In this document: positions 33,125 to 43,210 of the stretch, one piece after another
Layout: each line of letters opens with the position of its first letter
Position numbering within the stretch: position 1 is the first letter of the stretch
Source of the DNA: Aldehydirespirator sp965204875
Lineage (GTDB): Bacteria > Actinomycetota > Acidimicrobiia > Acidimicrobiales > Aldehydirespiratoraceae
Length of the DNA stretch: 64,000 bases
NCBI GenBank assembly: GCA_965204875.1
Contig: OZ242020.1
Location: 1,922,001-1,986,000 of the forward strand
Reading direction: 5' to 3'
Translations under genes and position numbers: made by a program
The notes under the pieces: model-generated
What the model saw: only the letters and a program-made list of their open reading frames with translations
Told to the model about the DNA's origin: nothing
Database searches by the model: none

Positions 33125-36100
33125 ATGGCTGATCCGCTGGCCGCCTTCTCGGAGCCGACTCGGGCCTGGTTCGCGTCCACGTTTGCTGCGCCGACCGCGC
33201 CGCAGGCCGAGGGCTGGCCACACATTGCCGCCGGCGGCCACACGCTGATCTGCGCTCCCACCGGCACCGGCAAGACGCTGGCCGCGTTCCTGTGGGCCAT
33301 CGACCGGCTCATGTCGGCGGACCGCAGCGACACCGGCACCGGCACCAGCGTGCTGTACCTGTCGCCGTTGCGGGCTCTGGCGGTCGATGTGGACAAGAAC
33401 CTGCGAGCCCCGCTGGGGGGTATCCGGCTCGCCGCCGAGCGCTTGGGTGTAGCAGCACGCGAGCCGACCGTCGGGGTGCGCACCGGCGACACCACCGCCG
33501 ACGGGCGCCGCCGCCTGGTGCGCCACCCTCCCGACATCCTCATCACCACGCCCGAGTCGCTGTTCCTGATGCTCACCAGCCGGGCGCGCGAGACCCTGTC
33601 GGGTGTCGAGCATGTGATCATTGATGAGATTCACTCGGTGGCGGGCAGCAAGCGGGGCTCGCACCTGATGGTCTCGCTGGAGCGCCTCGAAGAGCACTGC
33701 CGGCGCCCGCCGCAACGCATCGCGCTGTCGGCGACGCAGCGCCCCCTCGCCGAGATCGCCCGCTTCCTGGGCGGCAACGCCGCTGGTGTCGACGGTGCGC
33801 TGGTGCCCCGCCCGGTCACCGTGGTGGAGGCCAAAGCCCGCAAGGAACTGGACGTGCAGGTGGTGGTGCCGGTCGCCGACATGGCCTCGCTGGGGGAGAC
33901 CGTGGAGGCGCCGGCGTCGGCCGGTGCGGCGGTGCCGTCGATGCGGCGCAGCATCTGGCCCGCGATCCATCCCCGCCTGCTCGAGCTCGTACAGTCCCAT
34001 CGCTCCACCCTGATCTTCTCCAACGCGCGGCGTCTCTCGGAGCGCCTCGCCTCTCGCCTCAACGAGCTGCACCTCGAACAGCGGGCCGAGCCGCGGGCCG
34101 AGCGACGCCTCGAACAGCGGGCCGAGCCGCAGGCCGAGCTGCACCTCGAACAGCGGGCCGAGCGACGCCTCGAACAGCGGGCCGAGCCGCGCCCCGGGAA
34201 GCCTGCCACAGGCTCCGCTCCGAAGGCTGGGGAACAGCCTGCGACCGGCTCGGCGCGCGAGGTTGGAAAGCTGCCGGGCACAGGTTCGGGATCGGAGAGC
34301 GGGACGCCCCTGGTCGCGATGGGTGATGAGGCACCGGGGACGGTGTTGACGGCTTCAGAACAGCCTGCGCCCCTGGTCGCAATGGGTGATGAGGCGGTCA
34401 GTACCGGCGCTGCCGCCGGCACCGAGCTCGTCAAGGCCCATCATGGGTCGCTGTCGCGGCAGCGACGGCTGCTGATCGAGGACGAGCTCAAGCGGGGCGA
34501 GCTGCGCGGCCTCGTGGCCACGTCCACCCTGGAGCTCGGCATCGACATGGGTGCCGTCGATCTGGTGGTTCAGGTGGCGTCACCGGGGTCGGTGACCTCG
34601 GCGCTGCAGCGCATCGGGCGGGCCGGCCACCGGGTGGGCGAGCCCAGCCGGGGCCGGATCTTTCCCAAGCATCGCGCCGACCTTCTAGAGGCCGCCGCCG
34701 TGGTGGAGCGCATGCATCAGGGCGAGGTGGAGCACACCCGCTACCTGCGCAATCCCCTCGACGTCGCCGCGCAGCAGATCGTCGCCATGTGCGCCCTCGA
34801 CGACTGGCCGGTGGATGCGCTGGCCGCGGTGTTGCGGCGCTGCGCCGGTTTCGCCGACCTCTCCGACGAGGTGTTGCACAGCGTGCTCGAGTTGCTGTCG
34901 GGCACCTACCCGGCCGAGGAGTTCTCCGAGCTGAGGCCCCGAATCGTCTGGGACCGGGCGTCCGGCGTGCTCCGGGGCCGTGCCGGCGCGCAGCGGCTCG
35001 CTGTAACCAACGCCGGCACCATCCCCGACCGCGGCCTCTTCGGCGTGTTCCTGCCCGACGGGACCCGGGTGGGCGAGCTCGACGAGGAGATGGTCTATGA
35101 GAGCCGGGTGGGCGAGACGTTCCTGCTCGGCGCATCCACGTGGCGCATCGCCGACATCACCTTCGAGCGGGTGATCGTCACACCGGCGCCCGGCGAGCTG
35201 GGGAAGATGCCCTTCTGGCACGGCGACGGCCCCGGCCGCCCCATCGAGCTGGGACGGGCCGTCGGGCAGATGGTGCGCGAGCTTCGTGCCGACCCTGACC
35301 CGGGGGTGCGGCTGCGACAGCGTTGCGGGCTGGACGAGGCCGCGGCAGGCAACCTGATCGCCTACCTGAAGGACCAGGCCGAGGCCACCGGAGCGGTTCC
35401 CGATGACCGCACCGTCGTCGTGGAGCGGTTCCGCGACGAGATCGGCGACTGGCGGGTGTGCGTGCTGACACCGTTCGGCGCGCAGGTTCACGCGCCCTGG
35501 GGCATGGCGCTGCAGGCCCGGCTGGGTGAGGTGTGGGGCACCGACGTGGACGTGATGTGGGGCGACGACGGCATCGTGATGCGACTCCCCGAGGCGGTGG
35601 ACGAGCTCGATGTGGACGACCTCCTCTTCGACCCCGCCGAGATCGGGGATCTGGTCGTCGCCAGGCTGCCCGACACGTCGATGTTCGCCTCGCGCTTCAG
35701 GGAGTGCGCCGCCCGCGCGCTGCTGCTGCCGCGCCGGCGCCCCGATCAGCGCACGCCGCTGTGGCAGCAGCGCCGCAGAGCCGCCGACCTGCTCTCGGTG
35801 GCGGCGAAGTACCCGTCGTTCCCGATCCTGCTCGAGACCACCAGGGAGTGCCTGAACGACGTGTTCGACCTGCCCGCCCTGGTGGAGCTCATGGCAGACC
35901 TGCAGAGCCGCCGTGTTCGGGTCGTTGCCGTCGACACGCCCCAGGCGTCCCCGTTCGCCCAGTCGCTGCTCTTCTCTTGGATCGCGGTGTACATGTATGA
36001 GGGCGACGCCCCGCTGGCCGAGCGCCGGGCCGCGGCGCTGGCGCTGGACCGGGACCTGCTGCGGGATCTCCTCGGTGCTGAAGAGCTAAGGGAGCTGCTC

Positions 36101-38149
36101 GACGCCGGGGTGATCGCCGATGTGGAACTGGAACTGCAGCGGCTGACGACCGGGCGTCAGGCCCGTGACGCGGATGAGGCACACGACCTGCTGCGAATGC
36201 TCGGGCCTCTCACCCTCGACGAGCTGGCCGCCCGCGCCGTGCCGGACGCAGGCACGTTGGCATCAGCCGCGCTCGCGGGGGGCGAGGCGTCGACTGCGGG
36301 CTTGACGCCGACCGCGGGCACGGCGCCCATCGTGGGTTCGACGCCCGCGGCGGGAGCGGCATCGGGCACGGCGCCTGCGGCGGGAGCGGCGGCGGTCTGG
36401 GTGCGGGATCTGGTGGAGCAGCGGCGCGCCATCGAGGTGCGGTTGGCGGGCCGGTCGGTGGTGGCCGACGCCGCCGATGCGGCCAGGCTGCGGGACGCGG
36501 CGGGCGCGGCGTTGCCCATGGGTCTCGCGGCCGCAGACATCGAGCCGGTGGATGATCCGCTGGGCGATCTCTGCGTGCGCTATGCCCGTACCCATGGACC
36601 TTTCGTCGCCCGTGACGTGGCCCGCTGGCTGGGCGTCGGCGAGCGTCGCGTCGAGGCCCGACTCACATCGCTGGTGTCGCAGGGACGCCTGCTGCGCGGC
36701 GAGTTCCGGCCTGCCGGCGTCGAGCGCGAGTACTGCGATTCCGAGGTGCTGCGCCGCATCCGCCGGCGCTGCCTGGCCGCGCTGCGTCACGAGGTGGAGC
36801 CGGTGGCCTCCGAAGCGCTGGCCAGGTTCCTGCCGGCCTGGCAGGGCGTCGGCACGCGCCGCCGCGGCCTGGACGCGCTCGCCGATGTGGTGGCCCAGCT
36901 CCAGGGCGCACCCGTCGCCGCCTCGGTGCTGGAGGCCGACGTGCTGGCGTCGAGGCTGCTCGGCTACAGTCCCGCCGATCTGGATCAGCTGTGTACCTCG
37001 GGCGAGCTTGTCTGGATCGGGGCGGGCGCGCTGGGCAGCAGCGACGGTCGCGTGCGCCTGGCCTTCCGGGACCAGGCCGCGGTGCTGGTCCCGGCATGCG
37101 CGCAGCCCGCGGAGGGTGCTCTTCATGATGCCCTGCGGCGCAGGCTGCAGGACCGGGGCGCATCGTTCTGGGCGGAGCTTGTGGCCGCGGCGCAGGCCGC
37201 AGCGCTCCCTTACGACACCGCGTCGGTGCTGGCCGCGCTGTGGGACCTGGTGTGGAACGGCGAGGTCACCAACGACTCGCTGGCAGCGCTGAGGGCGCGC
37301 ATCGGCCGCCGCGCCCCGGGCCGCCCGCGCGTCCCATCGGCGCGACCGGGACGGGCCAGGCGTGGCCGGCCTCGCCTCGGCGGTCTGAGCGCCTCGGGGC
37401 CGCCCGAGGCTGCCGGCCGCTGGTCGCTGGTCGAGCCGCTGCTGAGTCCTCAGCCCGCCGCCACCCAGGCGGCCCTGGCCAGAGCCCACCAGTTGCTCGA
37501 CCGCTACGGCGTGGTTACCCGCGAGACCGCCCTCGGCGAGGGCCACGAGGGGGGTTTCGTCGGCGTCTATCCGGTGCTCAAGGCGCTGGAGGAGCGTGGC
37601 GAGGTGCGCCGGGGCTACTTCGTCGCCGGACTCGGCGCAGCCCAGTTCGCCCTGCCCGGCGCTGTCGATCGCCTGCGGGCGGCCCGTGAGCCCGAGTCCG
37701 CCGCGCCGCTGGTGCTCGCCGCCACCGATCCCGCCCAGCCCTACGGTGCCGCGCTGGCCTGGCCCGAGTCGCCCGGCCGCCCGGCCCGAGCCGCCGGCGC
37801 GCACGTGGTGCTGGTCGATGGGCGGCCGGTGGTCGAGCTTGAGCGCGGCGGTCGTTCCCTGGTCACCTTCGCCGGCACCGAGTCCGACGGCGCCTGGATC
37901 GGCGCCCTGATCGGCCTGGTCAAGGACGGCCGCCTCCGCAAGCTCGAGATCTCCAAGGTCGACGGCCGGCCGATCCAAGAGACCCCATGGGCCGACCGGC
38001 TGGCGGCCGCCGGCTTCACCCCCGCCTACAGAGGGATGCTCTACCGCACCCAGCGGGTGCCCGGCCGACTCGCAGGCAAGGTAGAGATGGCCCCAGACTT
38101 CAGCGATACGCCTGATGGATTGATCGACGCGTTCGAGGCCCGCAAGTGA
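33125..38149 (+). CDS. lhr: Lhr-type ATP-dependent helicase
   Basis: Large SF2 helicase/DNA glycosylase-associated protein of DNA repair, 1674 residues. RecA-like core: Walker A CAPTGTGKTLAAFLW, Ia LSPLRALAVD, Walker B/motif II VIIDEIHSVAGSKRGSH, motif III ALSATQRPL, motif V TSTLELGIDMG, motif VI QRIGRAGHRVGEPSRGR. The Lhr core (winged helix, beta sheet) and the long C-terminal domain follow. ATG 33125 starts MADPLAAFSEP. Two unusual inserts: about 110 residues of repeats at 34069-34413 between motifs IV and V, where family members have a short linker, and an Ala/Pro/Thr-rich stretch at about 36243-36400. Confidence 0.93.
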   Translation: MADPLAAFSEPTRAWFASTFAAPTAPQAEGWPHIAAGGHTLICAPTGTGKTLAAFLWAIDRLMSADRSDTGTGTSVLYLSPLRALAVDVDKNLRAPLGGIRLAAERLGVAAREPTVGVRTGDTTADGRRRLVRHPPDILITTPESLFLMLTSRARETLSGVEHVIIDEIHSVAGSKRGSHLMVSLERLEEHCRRPPQRIALSATQRPLAEIARFLGGNAAGVDGALVPRPVTVVEAKARKELDVQVVVPVADMASLGETVEAPASAGAAVPSMRRSIWPAIHPRLLELVQSHRSTLIFSNARRLSERLASRLNELHLEQRAEPRAERRLEQRAEPQAELHLEQRAERRLEQRAEPRPGKPATGSAPKAGEQPATGSAREVGKLPGTGSGSESGTPLVAMGDEAPGTVLTASEQPAPLVAMGDEAVSTGAAAGTELVKAHHGSLSRQRRLLIEDELKRGELRGLVATSTLELGIDMGAVDLVVQVASPGSVTSALQRIGRAGHRVGEPSRGRIFPKHRADLLEAAAVVERMHQGEVEHTRYLRNPLDVAAQQIVAMCALDDWPVDALAAVLRRCAGFADLSDEVLHSVLELLSGTYPAEEFSELRPRIVWDRASGVLRGRAGAQRLAVTNAGTIPDRGLFGVFLPDGTRVGELDEEMVYESRVGETFLLGASTWRIADITFERVIVTPAPGELGKMPFWHGDGPGRPIELGRAVGQMVRELRADPDPGVRLRQRCGLDEAAAGNLIAYLKDQAEATGAVPDDRTVVVERFRDEIGDWRVCVLTPFGAQVHAPWGMALQARLGEVWGTDVDVMWGDDGIVMRLPEAVDELDVDDLLFDPAEIGDLVVARLPDTSMFASRFRECAARALLLPRRRPDQRTPLWQQRRRAADLLSVAAKYPSFPILLETTRECLNDVFDLPALVELMADLQSRRVRVVAVDTPQASPFAQSLLFSWIAVYMYEGDAPLAERRAAALALDRDLLRDLLGAEELRELLDAGVIADVELELQRLTTGRQARDADEAHDLLRMLGPLTLDELAARAVPDAGTLASAALAGGEASTAGLTPTAGTAPIVGSTPAAGAASGTAPAAGAAAVWVRDLVEQRRAIEVRLAGRSVVADAADAARLRDAAGAALPMGLAAADIEPVDDPLGDLCVRYARTHGPFVARDVARWLGVGERRVEARLTSLVSQGRLLRGEFRPAGVEREYCDSEVLRRIRRRCLAALRHEVEPVASEALARFLPAWQGVGTRRRGLDALADVVAQLQGAPVAASVLEADVLASRLLGYSPADLDQLCTSGELVWIGAGALGSSDGRVRLAFRDQAAVLVPACAQPAEGALHDALRRRLQDRGASFWAELVAAAQAAALPYDTASVLAALWDLVWNGEVTNDSLAALRARIGRRAPGRPRVPSARPGRARRGRPRLGGLSASGPPEAAGRWSLVEPLLSPQPAATQAALARAHQLLDRYGVVTRETALGEGHEGGFVGVYPVLKALEERGEVRRGYFVAGLGAAQFALPGAVDRLRAAREPESAAPLVLAATDPAQPYGAALAWPESPGRPARAAGAHVVLVDGRPVVELERGGRSLVTFAGTESDGAWIGALIGLVKDGRLRKLEISKVDGRPIQETPWADRLAAAGFTPAYRGMLYRTQRVPGRLAGKVEMAPDFSDTPDGLIDAFEARK
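34069..34413 (+). repeat. In-frame repeat insert in lhr
   Basis: First part: LEQRAEP/RAERR units of 8 or 12 residues (about four and a half copies, 34069-34200). Second part: ATGS and PLVAMGDEA units (34201-34413), the latter twice. All stay in frame. Confidence 0.85.
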
Positions 38150-38167
38150 ATCTGCTGCTTGACACAC

Positions 38168-38614
38168 TCACACTCCCTGTCTCGACTGCTCCTGCGGTCC
38201 CTCTTCGACCGTGAGCAGGAGTCGCTCCACCGGCTGGCCGGTAATCTCCGCGATGAGTTCGAAGTCCTTGTCGACATGCAGCACGGTGAGTCCCGACAAT
38301 TCGGCCGTTGCAGCGATCAGCACGTCGGGGATGGAGGGTGCGCGATGCCTGCCAACCTCGGCTAGGGCCCGCTGTACTTCCACAGCTCGGTCCTCTATCG
38401 CGGGCGTCATGTACTCCACAGGCATTGCGCTCAACGGCGGCTCGGCTCGACTCCGGCGAAGGTCATCGGCCGAGCGGGCCGAGAAGCCGATCTCCAACCT
38501 GGTCAACGTTGAGATCCGCACCAGTCCCCGCTCTATCCTTGATATCCAATCCGGTGCCTCGGGGCTTGATGAGAGCCGGACGAGTGCCGACTTGTCGATC
38601 AGCCAGGCTGTCAT
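38168..38614 (-). CDS. vapC: VapC-type PIN-domain toxin
   Basis: 148 residues with a PIN ribonuclease fold: first acidic residue in WLIDKSALVRL, second in TRLEIGF, third and fourth in SIPDVLIAATAELSG and VLHVDKDFELI. It would cleave RNA (tRNA or rRNA in known cases). ATG 38614 overlaps the VapB stop by four bases (ATGA), the usual coupled arrangement; the longer start at 38620 is less likely. Convergent with lhr, 18 bases apart. Confidence 0.88.
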   Translation of the reverse strand: MTAWLIDKSALVRLSSSPEAPDWISRIERGLVRISTLTRLEIGFSARSADDLRRSRAEPPLSAMPVEYMTPAIEDRAVEVQRALAEVGRHRAPSIPDVLIAATAELSGLTVLHVDKDFELIAEITGQPVERLLLTVEEGPQEQSRQGV

Positions 38615-38832
38615 GACCACGCCGAACGCATCACGTCGTTGTCAGCGAGGTCCGCGAAAGTCTCACAGAAGCGCTGCAGCGACGCGACGCTGAGTTCACG
38701 GCCTGCGGCGCGGCGCTCGCGTTCTAGCATGCGTCTCAGGTACTCGACCCTGGAGAGGCCGGCGCGCTTGGCGTTGGCTTCTATCGCCGCTACTGCATCA
38801 TCGGAGACGCCGCGAATCAGGATGTCGGTCAT
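38611..38832 (-). CDS. vapB: VapB-type antitoxin
   Basis: 73 residues. N-terminal ribbon-helix-helix-like segment (TDILIRGVSDDAVAAIEANA, then LSRVEYLRRMLERER) for DNA binding and dimerisation, and a C-terminal tail (LQRFCETFADLADNDVMRSAW) expected to wrap VapC. First gene of the pair and likely autoregulator. Confidence 0.85.
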   Translation of the reverse strand: MTDILIRGVSDDAVAAIEANAKRAGLSRVEYLRRMLERERRAAGRELSVASLQRFCETFADLADNDVMRSAWS

Positions 38833-38931
38833 GGGGTCACTCCAGGGCTGTTGTCTTGGCGCAAGGATATCTAGCGATATCGCCCCTGAGGCCAGCGCCT
38901 TCTAACTTTTTGAAGGATTTCCTGGGCCGCC

Positions 38932-40500
38932 GTGCCTGACCGGTTGTTTGAAGATCTGGGCATACTGGAGTCGGTGGGCCGTCCCAATCTTCTGCTGGTG
39001 ATGGCGGATCAGCTGGCGCCGCACTTCACGTCCACCTACGGGCATCCGGTGGTGTCCACGCCGCATCTCGACGCGCTGGCGGAGCGCGGCGTGCGGTTCG
39101 ACGCGATGTACTGCCATTCGCCGCTGTGCGCGCCGGCGCGGTTCACCATGATGGCCGGACGCTCGGTCGCCGCCATCGGCGCTTGGGACAACGCCGCCGA
39201 GTTCCCAGCGTCGGTCCCGACCCTCGCGCACTACCTGCAGGCAGCCGGCTACCGCACGATCCTCACGGGCAAGATGCACTTCGTCGGCCCCGACCAGATG
39301 CACGGGTTCGAGGAGCGCCTGACCACCGACGTCTATCCGGCGGACTTCGCGTGGACGCCCGACTGGGATGCCGCCGACCGCCGGATCGAGAAGTGGTATC
39401 ACAACATGGATCCGCTGTCCGAGGCCGGGCCGGCTGTGACGACCCATCAGATCGACTACGACGAGGAGGTTGGTTACACGGCTCGTCGCAAGCTCCTGGA
39501 CCTGGCCCGCGACCCCGACGAGCGCCCGTTCCTGCTGGTGGCGTCCTTCATCAACCCCCACGACCCGTATGTGGCCCGCCCGGAGTGGTGGGACCGCTAC
39601 GACGCCGCCGAGATCGACCTGCCCGACCCCGTCGACGAGGCCGGCCTCGACGCTCACAGCCTCCGGGTGCGTGCCGGCATAGAGGCCGACACCGTCGGCT
39701 TCACCGGGGAGCAGGTGCGCCGGGCGCGCCGCGGCTACTACGCCAACACCAGCTACGTCGACGATTGGCTCGGGCGCCTTGTCGCGACCCTGCGCGAGAC
39801 CGGGCTGGCGGACTCGACGGTGGTGGTCTTCACCAGCGACCACGGCGACATGCTCGGCGACCGGGGCCTCTTCTACAAGATGACGTTCTTCGAGCGCTCG
39901 GCCAGGGTTCCCCTGGTGATGGCGGGACCCGGCGTCGCCAACCGGGCCGTGCCCAACGTGGCGTCGCATCTCGATGTGCTCCCCACGATGCTCGACATCG
40001 CCACCGATGGCGGCGACTGGCGCGAGACCGCGCCCGGCGTCGAGGGCCGGAGCCTCTGGGAGCTTGCATCGGGCGGCAGCGACGGCGTGTCGGAGACCAC
40101 CGGCGAGTACATGGCCGAGATGACCTCGCATCCGATGTTCATGATCCGCCGCGACAACCTCAAGTACATCCACTGCGACACCGACCCCCCGCTGCTCTAT
40201 GACCTGGAGGCCGACCCCGGCGAGCGGAACAACCTCGCCGATGACCCGGCCCACGCCCAGGCAGCGGCGGCCTTCGCGGCAGAGGTGCGCGCCCGGTGGG
40301 ACAGCGACGCGATCCGTGAGCGGGTGTTGGAGTCCCAGCGGGCCCGGCGCGTCATCCATCGCGCCGCCGAACGCACCGCGGGCATCCGCTCATGGGATCA
40401 CCTCCCCGCCAACGACGTGGCCAACAGCTACGTGCGCAACCACCAGGATGTGGTGCAGGCATCACTGCAGAGCCGCCTGCATGTGAGAGCGAGTTCGTAG
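38932..40500 (+). CDS. betC: Choline-sulfatase-like sulfatase
   Basis: Type I sulfatase, 522 residues. Metal site begins LLLVMADQLAP; the formylglycine motif is C66-A-P-A-R70 in SPLCAPARFTMMAGR; further ligands in FTSDHGDMLGDRG. The C-terminal YVRNHQDV region matches the choline-sulfatase C-terminal extension, so hydrolysis of choline-O-sulfate (or a similar ester) is likely. GTG 38932. Cytoplasmic: no signal peptide, as expected for BetC. No betaine-synthesis genes adjoin. Needs a formylglycine-generating enzyme encoded elsewhere. Confidence 0.82.
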   Translation: MPDRLFEDLGILESVGRPNLLLVMADQLAPHFTSTYGHPVVSTPHLDALAERGVRFDAMYCHSPLCAPARFTMMAGRSVAAIGAWDNAAEFPASVPTLAHYLQAAGYRTILTGKMHFVGPDQMHGFEERLTTDVYPADFAWTPDWDAADRRIEKWYHNMDPLSEAGPAVTTHQIDYDEEVGYTARRKLLDLARDPDERPFLLVASFINPHDPYVARPEWWDRYDAAEIDLPDPVDEAGLDAHSLRVRAGIEADTVGFTGEQVRRARRGYYANTSYVDDWLGRLVATLRETGLADSTVVVFTSDHGDMLGDRGLFYKMTFFERSARVPLVMAGPGVANRAVPNVASHLDVLPTMLDIATDGGDWRETAPGVEGRSLWELASGGSDGVSETTGEYMAEMTSHPMFMIRRDNLKYIHCDTDPPLLYDLEADPGERNNLADDPAHAQAAAAFAAEVRARWDSDAIRERVLESQRARRVIHRAAERTAGIRSWDHLPANDVANSYVRNHQDVVQASLQSRLHVRASS

Positions 40501-40589
40501 AAGCGAGCAAGTAGAAGCGAAGCGCCTCCATCGGTCATCGGTCCGGTTGCTGCCCTTCGGGGGCATTCGGGCGGGCGAGGCGCCTCGGG

Positions 40590-43172
40590 CTACTCGTGGG
40601 CGATGGCGTCGAGGATGTTCATGCGCCCGGCTCGCAGGGCGGGGAGTATCGCCGCGATCAGGCCCGACACCGCCGAGATCGCCACGAAGATCACGAGATC
40701 GCGCACGGGCACGGCCAGCGTGTTGACGAAGGAGTCCGGCAGCGACAGCGTGGCCGCCACGCCGAAGACCGTGCCCACGGCCACACCCAGCAGCCCCCCG
40801 AAGACGGCCACGATGAACGCCTCCCAGTGGATCGAGCGACGCAGCTGGCGCCGGGTCATGCCGACCGAGCGCAGCAGGCCGATCTCGCGGGTGCGCTCGA
40901 ACACCGACAGGCTGAGCGTGTTGAGGATGCCGATGAGGGCGATGACCAGCGACAGGCCGATCAGCACCTCGATCACCCGCACGAACGCCGTGAGCTGGTC
41001 TTCCTGCGCCTGGCGGAACTCGGCACGGTTCTCGACCTTCACGGTGGGATACCGGTCGATGACCGCGTCGATGGCCGCTCGGCTGCGCTCCATCAGTGCG
41101 GCCCGCTCGGCGGGTGCCGAGTCCCCTGCCGGCCCTGCGATGCGGGCACTGGCGAAGGCGATGTCGCTGCGGCTGAAGTGCCGGTCCCACAGTGCCACGT
41201 CGATCACCCAGTTGCCGTATATGGCGGCGTCGGCATAGATCGCCACAACGGTGAGCGACACGGTCTCGTTGTCGGGGAATGTCGCCTCCACCGTGTCTCC
41301 CACGGCGACTCCAAGGTCCGCGGCCGGGTCGACGTGCAGGGCCAGCGAGTTCAGCGGATCGCCGCCGGCCATGTCACCGGCGGTGACCCGGCCGTCGAAG
41401 TGGGTCTCGGCCAGCGCCATGTCCACGGCGACCAGGTCGCGCGGGTTTCCGTCGACGCTGAGCGAATCGAACGCGAACTGCACCCGCACCATGCTCTCGA
41501 TCTCCTCGAGCGCCTCGATCTCGTCGGCCACCCGTGCCGGGAAGCCGGCCGCCGGGTTGAAGCCGCTCGCGGTGGACTGGATGAAGTAGTCCGCCTCCAC
41601 GGCGTTGTCGATGATGTTGACGAAGGTCTTCTTGAGCGATTCGCCGACCACCGCGGCCAGTCCCATGAGGGCGAGGCCGATCATCAGCGCCCCCGCCGTT
41701 GAGGCGGTGCGCCGGGGGCTGCGGGCCGCGTTGCCGCCGGCCAGCTTGCCCGGCACCCCGAAGACGGCTCTGATCGGGCGGCCCAGTGCCGTCGCGACCG
41801 GCCGCGCGAAGGCCGGGCTCAACGTGTTCATGCCCACGAAGCCGAGCAGCGCCCCGGCGCCCAGCAGCACGAAGGTGGGTGTGGTGTCCAGGCGTGCGGT
41901 CATGCCCGCGGCCAGCAGCGCCGCGCCCACCGCGCCGACCGTGCCGCCGATCACCAGGCGGCGGCGCAGGCCGGCCGCCTCCAGGCGGAAGCCGTGGCCC
42001 AGTGCCGCCACCGGCGAGATGCGCCTGGCCTTCAGCGCGGGAGCGATGGACGACACCATCGTCACACCCATCCCGACGGCCGCCGCCAGCACGACCGTGC
42101 GCAACCGCAGCTCCAGCGGCCCCGCGGGCAGGGAGAAGCCCGCCAGATCCAGGATGCTCCGCAGCACGACCGCCAGCCCCAGGCCGAGCCCGATGCCGAT
42201 GACGGTGCTGACGAAGCCGACGACGGCCGACTCGGTGATCACCGACCCGCTCACCTGCCTGGAAGTGGCCCCGATGGCACGCCACAGCCCGATCTCGCGC
42301 ACCCGCTGTCCCAGCACGATCTGGAACGTGTTGTTGATGATGAACGCCGACACGAACACCGCGATGAACGCGAACACCAGCAGGATCCGGTTGAAGATGT
42401 CGATGACGTCGTTGAAGCTCTGCTCCTGCTCGGCGGCGCTGACCTGCTGGGTGATCACCTCATAGGAGTCGTCCAGTTCCGCCTCGAGGCGTGCCTGCAC
42501 CGCGGCGACGTCGCTGCCCGGCTCCACCACGACGCCCACCGACAGGTACTCGCCGTCGAGGCCGAGGAAGCGCTGGGCCTCGTCCAGCTCGAAGGCGGCC
42601 TGGGTCTGGCCGAGGCCCGTGTGGGAGTCGGGATCGCCGAAGTTGAAAACGCCCACGAGCACGAAGGGCTCGGCCGTGATCGGGCCGTTGATGTTATAGA
42701 CCTCGCCGAGGCGCAGGCCGTTGCCGTTCACGGTGTCGGTGTCGGCCGCGAACTCACCGGCTGCGGCAGGCTCTCGGCCCTCGGTCAGGAAGAAGACGGT
42801 GGGGTTGAAGTTGAAGCCCAGCGCCGGCGGCCCCTGGGGTCGTATCGGCTCGCCGTCACCGTCGATGATCACCACGTTCAGGCTCGCCACCTCGGGCTGC
42901 ACCCGCCGCACCCCGTCGACGCGGGCGACCTGTCCGGCCACCGCCTCGGGCACGGTCGGCCGGTCGAAGTCGCCGCCGATCTCCTGGCGCAGCCTCACGG
43001 TGAGGTCGGTGCCCTCGGTGATGTCCTCGGCCAGCCCGGCGAACGTGGAGCGCAGGCTGTCGGTGAGCGTGAAGGAGCCCACCACGAACATCACGCCGAT
43101 CACCACCACGAGCGTGGTGAGCGCGAAGCGGAGCTTCTTGTCGATCAGGCTGCGCAGCGCGAGCTTGAACAT
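40590..43172 (-). CDS. FtsX/MacB-type ABC permease 2
   Basis: 860 residues. Layout of a duplicated FtsX permease: an N-terminal helix (RFALTTLVVVIGVMFVVGSFTL) and large extracellular MacB_PCD-like domain, three central helices, further helices, a second extracellular domain and three last helices (VIEVLIGLSLVIALIGILNTL). C-terminal IAAILPALRAGRMNILDAIAHE is shared with its partner. Last gene of the operon; with the ATPase and permease 1 forms a probable mechanotransmission exporter or lipoprotein/peptide extrusion pump. Confidence 0.88.
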   Translation of the reverse strand: MFKLALRSLIDKKLRFALTTLVVVIGVMFVVGSFTLTDSLRSTFAGLAEDITEGTDLTVRLRQEIGGDFDRPTVPEAVAGQVARVDGVRRVQPEVASLNVVIIDGDGEPIRPQGPPALGFNFNPTVFFLTEGREPAAAGEFAADTDTVNGNGLRLGEVYNINGPITAEPFVLVGVFNFGDPDSHTGLGQTQAAFELDEAQRFLGLDGEYLSVGVVVEPGSDVAAVQARLEAELDDSYEVITQQVSAAEQEQSFNDVIDIFNRILLVFAFIAVFVSAFIINNTFQIVLGQRVREIGLWRAIGATSRQVSGSVITESAVVGFVSTVIGIGLGLGLAVVLRSILDLAGFSLPAGPLELRLRTVVLAAAVGMGVTMVSSIAPALKARRISPVAALGHGFRLEAAGLRRRLVIGGTVGAVGAALLAAGMTARLDTTPTFVLLGAGALLGFVGMNTLSPAFARPVATALGRPIRAVFGVPGKLAGGNAARSPRRTASTAGALMIGLALMGLAAVVGESLKKTFVNIIDNAVEADYFIQSTASGFNPAAGFPARVADEIEALEEIESMVRVQFAFDSLSVDGNPRDLVAVDMALAETHFDGRVTAGDMAGGDPLNSLALHVDPAADLGVAVGDTVEATFPDNETVSLTVVAIYADAAIYGNWVIDVALWDRHFSRSDIAFASARIAGPAGDSAPAERAALMERSRAAIDAVIDRYPTVKVENRAEFRQAQEDQLTAFVRVIEVLIGLSLVIALIGILNTLSLSVFERTREIGLLRSVGMTRRQLRRSIHWEAFIVAVFGGLLGVAVGTVFGVAATLSLPDSFVNTLAVPVRDLVIFVAISAVSGLIAAILPALRAGRMNILDAIAHE

Positions 43173-43210
43173 TCGGCCGTTGTGCTGCCTCGGTGGTTGG
43201 TTGCCGCCGC

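Noticed and set aside
36263..38167. A 634-codon minus-strand frame over the end of lhr
   Set aside because: Antisense shadow; lhr domains in the other strand are unmistakable.
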